Assembly (NCBI GenBank): GCA_964645915.1
Contig: CAZYDH010000012.1
Coordinates: 1 to 46,046 of the forward strand
From: JACNKV01 sp964645915
GTDB taxonomy: Bacteria > Fidelibacterota > Marinisomatia > Marinisomatales > JACNKV01
Length of the DNA: 46,046 nt
Direction: 5' to 3'
Shown piece by piece: positions 8,395-17,558 of the stretch. The translations under genes were made by a program, and so were the position numbers. The notes under the pieces were generated by a model. The model saw only the letters and a list, made by a program, of their open reading frames with translations, was not told where the DNA came from and made no database searches. Every line of letters begins with the position of its first letter. The stretch's first letter is position 1.

Positions 8395-10980
8395 ATGGAT
8401 AGTAAACAAATAAGACAAACATTTATTGAATTCTTTGAAAAGAAAAATCACAAATTTGTGAAAAGTTCTTCAGTTGTTCCACATGATGATCCTACACTTT
8501 TATTTACAAATGCGGGGATGAACCAATTCAAACCCATTTTCTTAAATGAGAAGGAAGTGGAAACATCTCGTGCCGTAAATAGTCAGAAGTGTATCCGAGT
8601 TAGTGGAAAACATAATGACTTAGAAGAAGTAGGAGTAGATACATATCATCATACATTCTTTGAGATGTTAGGAAATTGGTCTTTTGGAGATTACTACAAA
8701 AAAGAAGCCATCCAGTGGGCATGGGAATTATTAACCGAAGTTTGGGGATTGGATAAAAACCGTCTATGGGCGACTGTATATAAAAGCGATGATGAAGCAT
8801 TTAAACTTTGGACTGAAGTAACTGATATCTCTCCGGAGAGGGTATTGAAATTTGGTGAAAAAGATAATTTCTGGGAAATGGGTGAAACCGGCCCCTGTGG
8901 ACCTTGTTCAGAAATTCATTATTATATCGGTGACTCAGTTGACGATCAATCTGCAGATGGTGTGAATCGTTCTGATGAATATTGGGAATTGTGGAATCTT
9001 GTATTTATTCAATATTTCAGGGATCAAGAGGGGAATTTAAATGATCTTCCGTCAAAACATGTTGATACGGGTGCAGGTTTGGAACGGATCGTTGCTGTTC
9101 TGCAGGGTAAAAAGAATAACTACGAAACAGACCTCTTTACACCGATCATTCATAAATTAGAAAGAATTACATCATTATCTGTTGAGGACAATCCAGTTCC
9201 CTATCGGGTCATTGCTGATCACGTTCGAATGCTATCCGTTTCCATTGCTGATGGAGCTTTACCGTCTAACGAAGGACGAGGGTATGTATTACGTCGGATT
9301 CTAAGAAGGGCATCCAGGTTTGGTCGTCTTCTTGGTTTGAACGAGCCGTTTTTGTATCAGTTAATCGATTCGGTTGTGACTATCTTTGGAGATATCTATC
9401 CGGAAATTGTTGATAAGAGTTCGCATATCAAAAATGTTATCAAGGCTGAAGAGACATCCTTTAATGAAACGTTGGATCGTGGTTTAATTCATTTTGAACG
9501 TTTTGTTAAAAAAATGAAAGGGGATATTATTCCGGGTGAAGAAGCATTTCGTCTTTATGATACGTATGGATTCCCATTGGATCTTACACAGTTGATTGCA
9601 CGTGAAAGAGGTTTTAGTGTTGATGAACATGGTTTCGCACAAGAAATGAGTAAACAAAAAGAACGTGCAAAGGCATCCGGAAAATTTATCCGGGAAGCTA
9701 AATCATATAAATGGAAAATCATTTCAAAAAAATCCGGTTCTGAATTTGTCGGATATGAGGAGTTAGAATCAGAGTCAACCGTTTTGAAATACGCATTGGA
9801 TAATGGAAGAGTTTTGGTTGTTCTCGATAAAACGCCTTTTTATGCTGAATCTGGAGGACAGATTGGTGACACCGGTTTCATCACATCAGATGAAATAGAT
9901 TTAACCGTCATAGATACTTTAAAAAATGATGAAGAATTTATCCATGTATGCAAAGGAGATTTTAGTCCACCCAAAAAAGAGACTCAATTATTGTGTCGTG
10001 TAAATAAAAGTCGTAGAGATTTAATAAGACAAAATCATACAGCTACACATTTACTTCAAGCCGCGTTACAAGAAGTCTTGGGTGATCATATTCATCAGGC
10101 GGGTTCATTAGTCACTGAACAATATCTACGGTTTGATATGACTCATTATGAAAAAACTACCGAGAGTGAATTACACCAAGTGGAATCATTGGTAAATAAT
10201 GTAATTCGCGAGAATCAACTCATAAATAGTTCTGTTCAATCGTTTGAAGATGCAAAGAGAAGTGGTGCACAAGCACTCTTCGGAGAAAAGTATGGTGATG
10301 AAGTTCGAGTAATTAATGTAGGGGAATTTTCAAATGAACTATGTGGTGGGACTCATGTAAATCGTACCGGAGATATTGGATTATTTCTCATTACCGAAGA
10401 ATCTTCTCTTGCGTCCGGAGTTCGTCGCATTGTTGCGGTTACCGGTCAAAATGCCTATAAAAAAGTTCATGAGCAAACAACTATATTATCCGAGTTACAA
10501 AAAGTATTAAAAGTACCCCCCAAAGAGATGACAGACAGAGTTACACAGATCCTAAAACAGAGGAAGGACCTTGAGAAAAAACTCTTACAAAATAAATCGG
10601 GTCGAGTAGACATTAAGCAGATTTTACAGCAAGGATCTGCTGTAGGTGACCCTATACTTGTGGTTCAAACCATCGATGTGGATTCAATGAATGAGTTGAA
10701 ATCCATTGGAGATAAATTATATGACCAATTAAAAAATGGTATTGGAGTCCTTGGAATGCGTGGAGAGAAAAAACCGGCAATTGTTGTTGTTATATCTCAA
10801 CAATTGGTCGAATCAGGACTAAAAGCCGGAGAGATAGCAAAAACAATTGGTGGATTTATGAATGGTGGAGGTGGAGGAAAACCTCATCTTGCTACTGCGG
10901 GAGGAAAAGACAATGAACTCTTGGAAGGAGCAATGAAAAAAGCAAAAGAATATTTAACGGATCTTTTGAAAAACAGGTAG
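8395..10980 (+). CDS. alaS: alanine--tRNA ligase
   Basis: The protein has 861 residues, the normal size. It attaches alanine to tRNA-Ala in the cytoplasm. The class II aminoacylation domain is N-terminal (FTNAGMNQFKPIF, HHTFFEMLGNWSFGDY, GAGLERIVAVLQG). The editing domain has the zinc-type motifs H548-T-A-T-H552 and C650-G-G-T-H654. The C-terminal C-Ala/DHHA1 domain ends with GGGGGKPHLATAGGK. All expected motifs are intact. It starts 17 bases after the barrel gene and runs 7 bases short of the PPC-domain gene, so it heads or joins a small operon. Confidence 0.98.
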   Translation: MDSKQIRQTFIEFFEKKNHKFVKSSSVVPHDDPTLLFTNAGMNQFKPIFLNEKEVETSRAVNSQKCIRVSGKHNDLEEVGVDTYHHTFFEMLGNWSFGDYYKKEAIQWAWELLTEVWGLDKNRLWATVYKSDDEAFKLWTEVTDISPERVLKFGEKDNFWEMGETGPCGPCSEIHYYIGDSVDDQSADGVNRSDEYWELWNLVFIQYFRDQEGNLNDLPSKHVDTGAGLERIVAVLQGKKNNYETDLFTPIIHKLERITSLSVEDNPVPYRVIADHVRMLSVSIADGALPSNEGRGYVLRRILRRASRFGRLLGLNEPFLYQLIDSVVTIFGDIYPEIVDKSSHIKNVIKAEETSFNETLDRGLIHFERFVKKMKGDIIPGEEAFRLYDTYGFPLDLTQLIARERGFSVDEHGFAQEMSKQKERAKASGKFIREAKSYKWKIISKKSGSEFVGYEELESESTVLKYALDNGRVLVVLDKTPFYAESGGQIGDTGFITSDEIDLTVIDTLKNDEEFIHVCKGDFSPPKKETQLLCRVNKSRRDLIRQNHTATHLLQAALQEVLGDHIHQAGSLVTEQYLRFDMTHYEKTTESELHQVESLVNNVIRENQLINSSVQSFEDAKRSGAQALFGEKYGDEVRVINVGEFSNELCGGTHVNRTGDIGLFLITEESSLASGVRRIVAVTGQNAYKKVHEQTTILSELQKVLKVPPKEMTDRVTQILKQRKDLEKKLLQNKSGRVDIKQILQQGSAVGDPILVVQTIDVDSMNELKSIGDKLYDQLKNGIGVLGMRGEKKPAIVVVISQQLVESGLKAGEIAKTIGGFMNGGGGGKPHLATAGGKDNELLEGAMKKAKEYLTDLLKNR

Positions 10981-10987
10981 AAGTAAG

Positions 10988-11419
10988 ATGCAGTTTAAAC
11001 AGGATAAAAACTCTTTTTTTGTTTTTATAGAGAAAAATGAAAAAGTAATTGAAACATTAACGCAGTTTTGTAATCATCATAAAATATTTACCGGAGAAAT
11101 TACAGGAATTGGTGCCGTGAAAGAGATTGAGTTAGGAGCTTATGATCCTATAGAAAAAAAATATAATACCATATCTTATCCGGATACATATGAGTTAATA
11201 TCATTGAATGGAAACATTACTTTGAAAGAGGATGAGCCATTTATTCATGCACATATGACAATGGGTGATCATGATATGAATATATTAGGTGGACACCTGT
11301 TTGAAATGAAAGTTGCAGTCGTAGGAGAATTTATCATTCATCGATCAAATACAACAATTAAGAGAACAATGAATGAGGAGATTGGACTGGCAACGTGGAA
11401 TATTAATAAAGAGGAATAA
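10988..11419 (+). CDS. PPC domain (DUF296) protein
   Basis: A 143-residue stand-alone PPC/DUF296 domain. The family's histidine cluster is present: H87 and H89 in FIHAHMTMG, H95, and H103 in NILGGHL, which in known structures bind a metal in a trimer. The core strands GEITGIGAVKEIELGAY and ELISLNGNITL match the fold. In plants the domain is fused to AT-hooks and binds DNA, but here there is no AT-hook, and the role of bacterial single-domain members is not settled. It follows alaS by 7 bases and precedes ridA by 10 bases. Confidence 0.85.
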   Translation: MQFKQDKNSFFVFIEKNEKVIETLTQFCNHHKIFTGEITGIGAVKEIELGAYDPIEKKYNTISYPDTYELISLNGNITLKEDEPFIHAHMTMGDHDMNILGGHLFEMKVAVVGEFIIHRSNTTIKRTMNEEIGLATWNINKEE

Positions 11420-11429
11420 AGAATACATT

Positions 11430-11816
11430 ATGGGAAGAAAAATTATCCAAACCACAAAAGCTCCACAAGCAATCGGTCCATATAACCAAGCAATTGTGTC
11501 ACAAGGATTAGTGTTTACTGCAGGTCAGCTCCCTGTCAATCCAAGTACAGGAAAAACAGTAGATGGAGATTTTCAAAATCGGGTTGATCAGATCTTAAAG
11601 AATATCGAAGCTATTTTAATTGCATCAAATTCTTCGATGGATCAGATTGTTAAACTCACGGTGTTTTTAACGGATTTAGATCAATTTAGCGAATTAAATG
11701 AAGTATTTTCTCGCTGGTTTACTAATTTAGAACCACCTGCTCGGTCTGCAGTGCAAGTATCAGCACTTCCGTTAGGAGTGGATGTAGAGATTGAATGTGT
11801 TGCGGAAGTTAATTAG
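11430..11816 (+). CDS. ridA: RidA family reactive-intermediate deaminase
   Basis: A 128-residue protein when started at ATG 11430 (MGRKIIQTTKAPQAIGPYNQA). A longer frame from 11373 would overlap the PPC gene by 47 bases and adds only a non-conserved basic segment, so the shorter start is chosen. RidA hydrolyses reactive enamines and imines such as 2-aminoacrylate made by PLP enzymes. The trimer active-site signature is present: GQLPVNP, the conserved Arg in PPARSAVQVSALP, and the acidic end VEIECVAEV. Its 3' end overlaps the next gene by 26 bases. Confidence 0.95.
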   Translation: MGRKIIQTTKAPQAIGPYNQAIVSQGLVFTAGQLPVNPSTGKTVDGDFQNRVDQILKNIEAILIASNSSMDQIVKLTVFLTDLDQFSELNEVFSRWFTNLEPPARSAVQVSALPLGVDVEIECVAEVN

Positions 11817-12222
11817 TCTAATATTCATTATTATAAGCCTGTCCTTTCTGCATGCACAGGAAGTGCAAATAGATTCCGTTCGGACGGTTTCTCCGAAGAA
11901 AGCAGCGCTTTGGTCTATAATCCCGGGTGGGGGTCAGATTTACAATCGTCAATATTGGAAGGCAGGGGCTGTATTAGTTGCTGAAGCATTTTACATCTGG
12001 CAATTCAATGAAAATCGGTTGAATTATAAATATTATGATGAAAATACAAATCTATTATCTAGATCACGTTATTTAGATAAGAGAAATAAGTACGCATGGT
12101 GGATTGGGTTTGTATGGGCTTATGGAATGTTAGATGCAGTCGTAGAGGCTCATTTGCATCAATTTGACCGTATTATGAATGAAGATATCGAAAATAATCA
12201 ATCAGAAAAAGAGAAAGAATAA
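11791..12222 (+). CDS. DUF5683 domain membrane protein
   Basis: About 143 residues if started at TTG 11791; GTG 11797 and TTG 11800 are alternatives, and there is no ATG before the signal peptide. An AGGAG at 11773-11777 inside ridA is the best ribosome-binding sequence. Residues 1-23 are a signal peptide ending LSFLHAQ. The core SPKKAALWSIIPGGGQIYNRQYWKAG is the DUF5683 hallmark, followed by two hydrophobic helices and a charged tail (NNQSEKEKE). The family is common in Bacteroidetes and relatives and has no known function. It overlaps ridA by 26 bases and precedes the transporter by 5 bases. Confidence 0.8.
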   Translation: MNVLRKLISLIFIIISLSFLHAQEVQIDSVRTVSPKKAALWSIIPGGGQIYNRQYWKAGAVLVAEAFYIWQFNENRLNYKYYDENTNLLSRSRYLDKRNKYAWWIGFVWAYGMLDAVVEAHLHQFDRIMNEDIENNQSEKEKE

Positions 12223-12227
12223 TTTCC

Positions 12228-13613
12228 ATGAAAAATCGTGAACATTGGGGATCTAAACTAGGGTTTATATTAGCGGCAGCTGGATCGGCAGTAGGATTGG
12301 GAAATTTATGGAAATTTCCATACATCACTTGGCATAATAATGGTGGTGCATTCGTCATTATCTATTTAATTGCAGTCGTCATGATCGGTCTACCTATTAT
12401 GATGGCAGAGATACTAATCGGAAGGAAATCTCAGAACAATCCTGTGCCCGCATTTGAAACACTCGGTGGTAAAAAATGGGGACTCGTTGGATGGCTCGGT
12501 GTATTGACCGGTTTTGTTATTCTGGGATATTATAGTGTTATTGCCGGATGGACAATTACATCATTCATATCGTGCTTGGATTGGTCCTTTAACGGGTATG
12601 TCAAACCGGATAGCAGTGCCTTTAGTGAATTTATCGGAAATGGCCCTCTTCAATTATTATTGTCATTCACTTTTCTAAGTCTTACCGCTTTCGTTATATG
12701 GAAAGGCGTAAAACAAGGTATAGAACGTGCAATACGAATATTAATGCCGATTCTTTTTCTTATTTTAATCTATCTGGTTATTATGGTTCTTTTTCTACCG
12801 GGATTTAATGAGACATTTAGGTTTTTATTCAAGCCCAACTTTGCAGACTTACCACCCTCAGGAATTCTTGAAGCAGTCGGTCATGCATTCTTTACTTTAT
12901 CTCTTGGAATGGGTGCGATGATCACATACGGCTCTTATATGAAAAAAACTGAATCAATAACTACAAATGCGATACTTGTGGTTCTTCTAGATACCGTTGT
13001 AGCGATCGTAGCATGTATTATCATGTACACGATCATTTTTTCTGCACCGGATGTAAAAAGCAGTCTCTCAGGATCGACCGTTGGAATGTTATTTATTACC
13101 CTTCCTAATTTGCTTTACACTCAGATTCCTTTCGGAGCTACAGTGGCTCCTATCTTTTATATTTTGGTGGGCTTTGCAGCGTTGTCTTCCACCATATCTT
13201 TGCTTGAAGTTATTGTCTCGTTAATGATAGATAAACTTAAAATTCAGCGACATAAGGCAACATTTATCGGTACAGGTATCACTTATGTTGTTTCATTCTT
13301 TGCTGCACTTTCACTGGGAGGTGTTTCTTGGCTATCTAACTTTTCATTTTTTGGTGAAGGAAAAGAAGGTGTCTTAAACACATTAGACCATATCGCCGCC
13401 AATTGGATGTTACCTGTCGGTGGCTTCTTCATCACTATTTTTGTCGGTTGGTTCTTGGATAAAGAAATATCCGAAAAGGAAATTGGTAAATATCACTCTG
13501 ACGGTTCAGTAAAACTGATGTATCGAGCTTTTCGTTTCTTCATACGATTTGTTGCTCCGGCTGCAATCCTCGCAGTTATTATCGCAGTGATTTTAGGTAA
13601 AGATTTCAGTTAA
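12228..13613 (+). CDS. sodium-dependent transporter, neurotransmitter:sodium symporter (NSS/SNF) family
   Basis: A 461-residue inner-membrane protein with about 11-12 hydrophobic helices. Helix 1 carries the family signature AAAGSAVGLGNLWKFPY (residues 16-32), the unwound segment that holds Na+ and substrate in LeuT and MhsT. GGAFVIIYLI and SLGMGAMITYGSYM are further family motifs. It probably imports an amino acid with sodium. The substrate cannot be read from sequence, although many bacterial members carry tryptophan, tyrosine or branched amino acids. Starts at ATG 12228, 5 bases after the DUF5683 gene. Confidence 0.93.
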   Translation: MKNREHWGSKLGFILAAAGSAVGLGNLWKFPYITWHNNGGAFVIIYLIAVVMIGLPIMMAEILIGRKSQNNPVPAFETLGGKKWGLVGWLGVLTGFVILGYYSVIAGWTITSFISCLDWSFNGYVKPDSSAFSEFIGNGPLQLLLSFTFLSLTAFVIWKGVKQGIERAIRILMPILFLILIYLVIMVLFLPGFNETFRFLFKPNFADLPPSGILEAVGHAFFTLSLGMGAMITYGSYMKKTESITTNAILVVLLDTVVAIVACIIMYTIIFSAPDVKSSLSGSTVGMLFITLPNLLYTQIPFGATVAPIFYILVGFAALSSTISLLEVIVSLMIDKLKIQRHKATFIGTGITYVVSFFAALSLGGVSWLSNFSFFGEGKEGVLNTLDHIAANWMLPVGGFFITIFVGWFLDKEISEKEIGKYHSDGSVKLMYRAFRFFIRFVAPAAILAVIIAVILGKDFS

Positions 13614-13664
13614 TATTATTCTGATTATATAAGCTCAATCAGAAGGACAAATAGGAATAACTAC

Positions 13665-14519
13665 ATGTTAATATCAAAAATTGCACCATTGAAATCTTCG
13701 ATCTATTTGAAATGTTCAAATAAAGTAAAATCATTAGATTTCATCTTAGATTATCAACCCTTAACTTGGTTCGGATTATGGACGATGTTTATTGCGGGGA
13801 TGGCCTCATTAGGTGGTAAAATCGATCGATATCATTACTGGGATTGGACCACATGGTTGGTGGGGATGGTATCATTACTGATTCTTACCCATTTAGTTGC
13901 AGTATTGTTATTAAAGCCAAAAAGAGTCTTCAGCAAAAATGTACCAGTTTCGATGAAATATGTATTACAGATAATTTGTTTGGGAGTGTTTTTATTCCTC
14001 CTGGGATGGGGTGTAAAAATTCTAGGGATAGTATTTCAATCAGGATCTGTATTAAACCTAACAGAAAATTACATTTATTATTCAAAAAATGGATTGATAG
14101 CATCTCTACCTTATATATCCGTGTTTGTAGCTTTAGTCTTGGTGAATACAATCGCAATAAAAACCAATAAAAAAAATGAACTAGAACTTGAATCCAATTC
14201 AACGAAAATAAAATACTATATCACAGCATTGTGTTTATTGTTTTTAGGATTAGCTGGAGGATTCTTTCACGAGGATCCTGTTCTTACTATTGCTGTGGCA
14301 GTTACCATTCCTTTTATTGGTATCGCCACCTTCTTTAAAGCAGTACGCCATGTACAGCGTGCAAGGATTTATCCCATTTTTATTATGACAATGTTCGTTA
14401 GCTTAAGAGAACCTTGGTTCTTAATTCCATTGGGATTATTATTTTATACTCTTCGTTTCTATCATTATTTCCGTAGTGGAATTGTCTACCCAACATTTGG
14501 TGTAGATCTAGAGGAATAA
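13665..14519 (+). CDS. polytopic membrane protein of unknown function
   Basis: The protein has 284 residues with about eight predicted membrane helices (around 35-55, 65-85, 97-122, 133-157, 180-197, 203-221, 231-250, 252-268). A short basic N-terminal segment and the C-terminal sequence FYHYFRSGIVYPTFGVDLEE flank them. No catalytic or transport motif is recognised. AGGAATAACTAC before ATG 13665 is a suitable ribosome-binding site. It sits 51 bases after the NSS transporter and 51 bases before the dinG gene. Confidence 0.65.
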   Translation: MLISKIAPLKSSIYLKCSNKVKSLDFILDYQPLTWFGLWTMFIAGMASLGGKIDRYHYWDWTTWLVGMVSLLILTHLVAVLLLKPKRVFSKNVPVSMKYVLQIICLGVFLFLLGWGVKILGIVFQSGSVLNLTENYIYYSKNGLIASLPYISVFVALVLVNTIAIKTNKKNELELESNSTKIKYYITALCLLFLGLAGGFFHEDPVLTIAVAVTIPFIGIATFFKAVRHVQRARIYPIFIMTMFVSLREPWFLIPLGLLFYTLRFYHYFRSGIVYPTFGVDLEE

Positions 14520-14570
14520 TTTCGTAAACAGGATCAACAAATACTTATTAAAAAAATACAGAATACCATT

Positions 14571-17393
14571 TTGGATAAAAAAGAACTATTTAAAAAATTA
14601 AATCTATCATCATTTATTGCATTTGATTTTGAAACGACCGGTTTAGATTCAACAAATGATAGAATCATCGAAGTTGCAGCTGTTCGTTTTCTTAATGGCG
14701 AACCGGTTGACCGATTTGTCACATTATTAAATCCGGGATTTCCAATTTCAGAAACCATTACTGATATTACCGGAATAACAAATTCAATGGTATCGAGTAT
14801 GCCGGAAGAAGATGAAATTGTTGATGATTTTATTGAATTCCTTGGAGATGAACCTCTTGTAGCACATAATATTGCATTTGACATAGCATTTTTAAACCAA
14901 TTATGTGAAAGATTTGAAAAACCTCTTCTTGACTCAAGATTATATGATAGTCTTCATCTTGCAAGAACATTTCTTTATGACCAACCCGCTTTCAATTTAG
15001 GATCTATATCTGAATATTACGGGTTATCATCAAAAGATGCACATCGTGCAGAAGCGGATGCTGAAAATGGAGGTAAGATATTCGTTCATTTAGTTGAAGA
15101 AGCTGCCAGCTATCCGATGACTGTCATAACCAAGATGATTTCAGTTCTAAAGACATCTGAATTGCCTAACAAAGCTTTATTTATAGATTTGGCAAATATG
15201 TATACGCAGTTAGGGATTGTGAATAAAGGATTAATGAAACCTAAAGCTCAGCATGTACAGAATGAGAATATTTACGTCCAAGAAGGGACATCAAGTATTG
15301 AGGATTTATCGGTAGATGATGTGTTTGGTCACTCAGGGTTACTTCATAAATATATGGACCAATTTGAAGAACGGATAGAGCAATGTAATTATTCCAAATT
15401 TGTTGAACAGATATTTGCTGGAGATCCAAAGATCGGAATAGCAGAAGCAGGTACGGGATTGGGGAAATCAATGGCATATCTCTTCCCTGCTTTAAAACGG
15501 ACATCGGGGAATAGTGAAGAAGGTCCAACGGTAATTTCATGTCACACAAAACATTTGCAGGATCAATTATTTTATAAAGATTTACCTCTATTAGCAGAAG
15601 CACTCAACGTACCCATCAGAGCAATAAAATTAAAAGGACGAAATAATTATATCTGTAAAACCAGATTAAACTGGGTGATTGGTGATGCAAAAAATTTATT
15701 AAACGATATTGAAAAAGCCAGCTTACTTCCCATTCTTATTTGGTTGGAGTGGACTCAAACGGGTGATCTATCAGAATGCAACGGATTCTGGAGTACTCGT
15801 CAAAGAAGATTGGCTTCTCTGATAAGGAGTGATCAAGGCTTTTGTACAACCTCTATTTGTGCAAAACATAATGGCTGTTATTTTGGGAAAGTTCGCCGAT
15901 CATTATTTGACGCCAATTTGATTATTATTAATCATGCTTTATTGTTATCGGAAATTCAATCCCCGGGATTCTTACCGGATTATAACTCTGTAGTTATTGA
16001 TGAGGTACATAATTTGGTTGGATCTGCATATAATCAACTTTCATTAGCCTTGGATAGACCTACTACTTTGCTAATGCTTAAAAATGTTGATCCAACTACA
16101 AGTGCAAATGCCAGATGGGTGAAAATTATAAAAGCGATTACCGGTCTTCATTCAGAATTCCAAGATTTAATGACAACCTTTGAGTCCCAATCGAAAAAGG
16201 CCATTAAATCAGTAGAAAACTTCTTCAAAACTTTAAATATTAATATTGAGCATAAATTTGATATCGATGCATTTTACCCTCAAAAGATTATTGTAGAAAA
16301 TATTTCTCGAGAATATGGGATTATTCATCAAGAAATCCATGATGTTGAAAAAACACTTATGGAATTAAAAACTAGTCTTGAACGGATATGTAAAACTCTC
16401 CTCGGTATCGATAGCTCGAAAGAAAATTACCCTGATCTCCATCAAGCTCTTGAGCAGAGACTTGAGATGGTTGATGAATTACTTAAGACCTTTACCTCGG
16501 TAGTGATTTCACAGATCCCGGGTTGGGTATACTGGCAGGAAGGTCAATACCGGAAAATAGGGAAGAATGATGCACAGTTATCTTTAACATTATGTGCAGC
16601 TCCAATAGATGTTGCTGAGTTGTTGGCGGACCAATTATTCGTAAGATTAGATCATTGTGTATTGACTTCTGCAACGTTGAAAGTAAGTGATACATTTCGA
16701 TATTTTATCACTCGATCAGGTATTGATAGAGTCATTGATAAGAAGGTTGTCACACGAGAATTTTCAAGTCCATTTTATTATAATGATCAAGTGAATTATT
16801 TGCAGTATAGCGGAAGTAAAAATATTACGTCAAATCCTGCGGCAATTGCCTCAATTATCCATGGGTTGCATAATAAATATCAAAAACGGATGATGGTTTT
16901 GTTTACTGCACATGCCACACTTAATGGAACGTACCAACAGCTAAGAAAAATGCCGGGTGGAAGAGATATGCCACTTTTTGCGCAAGTGTATGGTACATCA
17001 CGTTATGCGATGATCAAAGGGATGCAAAATGCACCAAATGGTATTTTAATGGGGACAAATTCGTTTTGGGAAGGAGTGGATCTTCCCGGAGATCTGTTAG
17101 AAATATTGGTGATTACAAAATTGCCATTTGATGTTCCATCCGAACCGATTGTAAAAGCTTATTCGGGATTAGTTGATTCATCCGGAGGTAGTTCATTTTT
17201 TGATTATTCTGTTCCTGAGTGTGTCACCAAATTTCGTCAGGGCTTTGGGCGATTAATAAGAACAGCTTATGATCAAGGAATGTTTATTGCTCTGGATGAT
17301 CGGATTGTTAATAAAGGATATGGTAAACATTTCCGTGAAGCTATACCGGTGGATATGGAAGTGTTTTCTCATCCAGGTGATCTAAATTATTAG
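14571..17393 (+). CDS. dinG: DnaQ-like 3'-5' exonuclease fused to DinG-type Fe-S helicase
   Basis: The protein has 940 residues. The only reasonable starts are TTG 14571 or the adjacent ATT 14568; no ATG lies upstream of the conserved strand. Residues 15-175 are a DEDDh exonuclease: D19 and E21 in FDFETTG, D104 in HNIAFD, H158 and D163 in HRAEAD. Residues about 255-930 are an XPD/DinG superfamily 2 helicase: Walker A AEAGTGLGKS (291-300), DEVH (477-480), LTSATL, SFWEGVDLPGD and the QGFGRLIR motif. C362, C425, C430 and C436 match the DinG iron-sulfur spacing (C, then C-x4-C-x5-C). It probably unwinds and trims damaged or structured DNA. Firmicute exonuclease-DinG proteins often lack the Fe-S cysteines, so this combination is notable. 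Confidence 0.9.
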   Translation: MDKKELFKKLNLSSFIAFDFETTGLDSTNDRIIEVAAVRFLNGEPVDRFVTLLNPGFPISETITDITGITNSMVSSMPEEDEIVDDFIEFLGDEPLVAHNIAFDIAFLNQLCERFEKPLLDSRLYDSLHLARTFLYDQPAFNLGSISEYYGLSSKDAHRAEADAENGGKIFVHLVEEAASYPMTVITKMISVLKTSELPNKALFIDLANMYTQLGIVNKGLMKPKAQHVQNENIYVQEGTSSIEDLSVDDVFGHSGLLHKYMDQFEERIEQCNYSKFVEQIFAGDPKIGIAEAGTGLGKSMAYLFPALKRTSGNSEEGPTVISCHTKHLQDQLFYKDLPLLAEALNVPIRAIKLKGRNNYICKTRLNWVIGDAKNLLNDIEKASLLPILIWLEWTQTGDLSECNGFWSTRQRRLASLIRSDQGFCTTSICAKHNGCYFGKVRRSLFDANLIIINHALLLSEIQSPGFLPDYNSVVIDEVHNLVGSAYNQLSLALDRPTTLLMLKNVDPTTSANARWVKIIKAITGLHSEFQDLMTTFESQSKKAIKSVENFFKTLNINIEHKFDIDAFYPQKIIVENISREYGIIHQEIHDVEKTLMELKTSLERICKTLLGIDSSKENYPDLHQALEQRLEMVDELLKTFTSVVISQIPGWVYWQEGQYRKIGKNDAQLSLTLCAAPIDVAELLADQLFVRLDHCVLTSATLKVSDTFRYFITRSGIDRVIDKKVVTREFSSPFYYNDQVNYLQYSGSKNITSNPAAIASIIHGLHNKYQKRMMVLFTAHATLNGTYQQLRKMPGGRDMPLFAQVYGTSRYAMIKGMQNAPNGILMGTNSFWEGVDLPGDLLEILVITKLPFDVPSEPIVKAYSGLVDSSGGSSFFDYSVPECVTKFRQGFGRLIRTAYDQGMFIALDDRIVNKGYGKHFREAIPVDMEVFSHPGDLNY

Positions 17394-17436
17394 TCATCTT
17401 GCTTGGTTATTGATTTAAATACTGATAATTTTCCCC

Positions 17437-17556
17437 ATGTTGGGAGTCAATTTTGCAACTAAGTTGAATTATATTGGGTTTTTTCAAACTCAAACCACTC
17501 TCGGCGCGTACATAAATTATCACCAACCCTTAAGTAACCTATCCCAAAAGAATTAA
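17437..17556 (+). CDS. possible 39-codon ORF just before guaB (weak)
   Basis: An ATG-TAA frame of 39 codons fills most of the gap before guaB and stops two bases before its ATG. Its sequence (MLGVNFATKL... ending LSNLSQKN) is rich in Gln, Thr, Asn and Tyr and resembles a beta-strand fragment. There is no ribosome-binding site and no recognised family. It may be a leader peptide, a gene remnant, or chance. No clear promoter is visible in 17394-17558 either. Confidence 0.2.
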   Translation: MLGVNFATKLNYIGFFQTQTTLGAYINYHQPLSNLSQKN

Positions 17557-17558
17557 AA

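Noticed and set aside
11373..11429. Longer RidA start at ATG 11373
   Set aside because: It would overlap the PPC gene by 47 bases and adds 19 non-conserved residues; ATG 11430 gives the normal RidA N-terminus.
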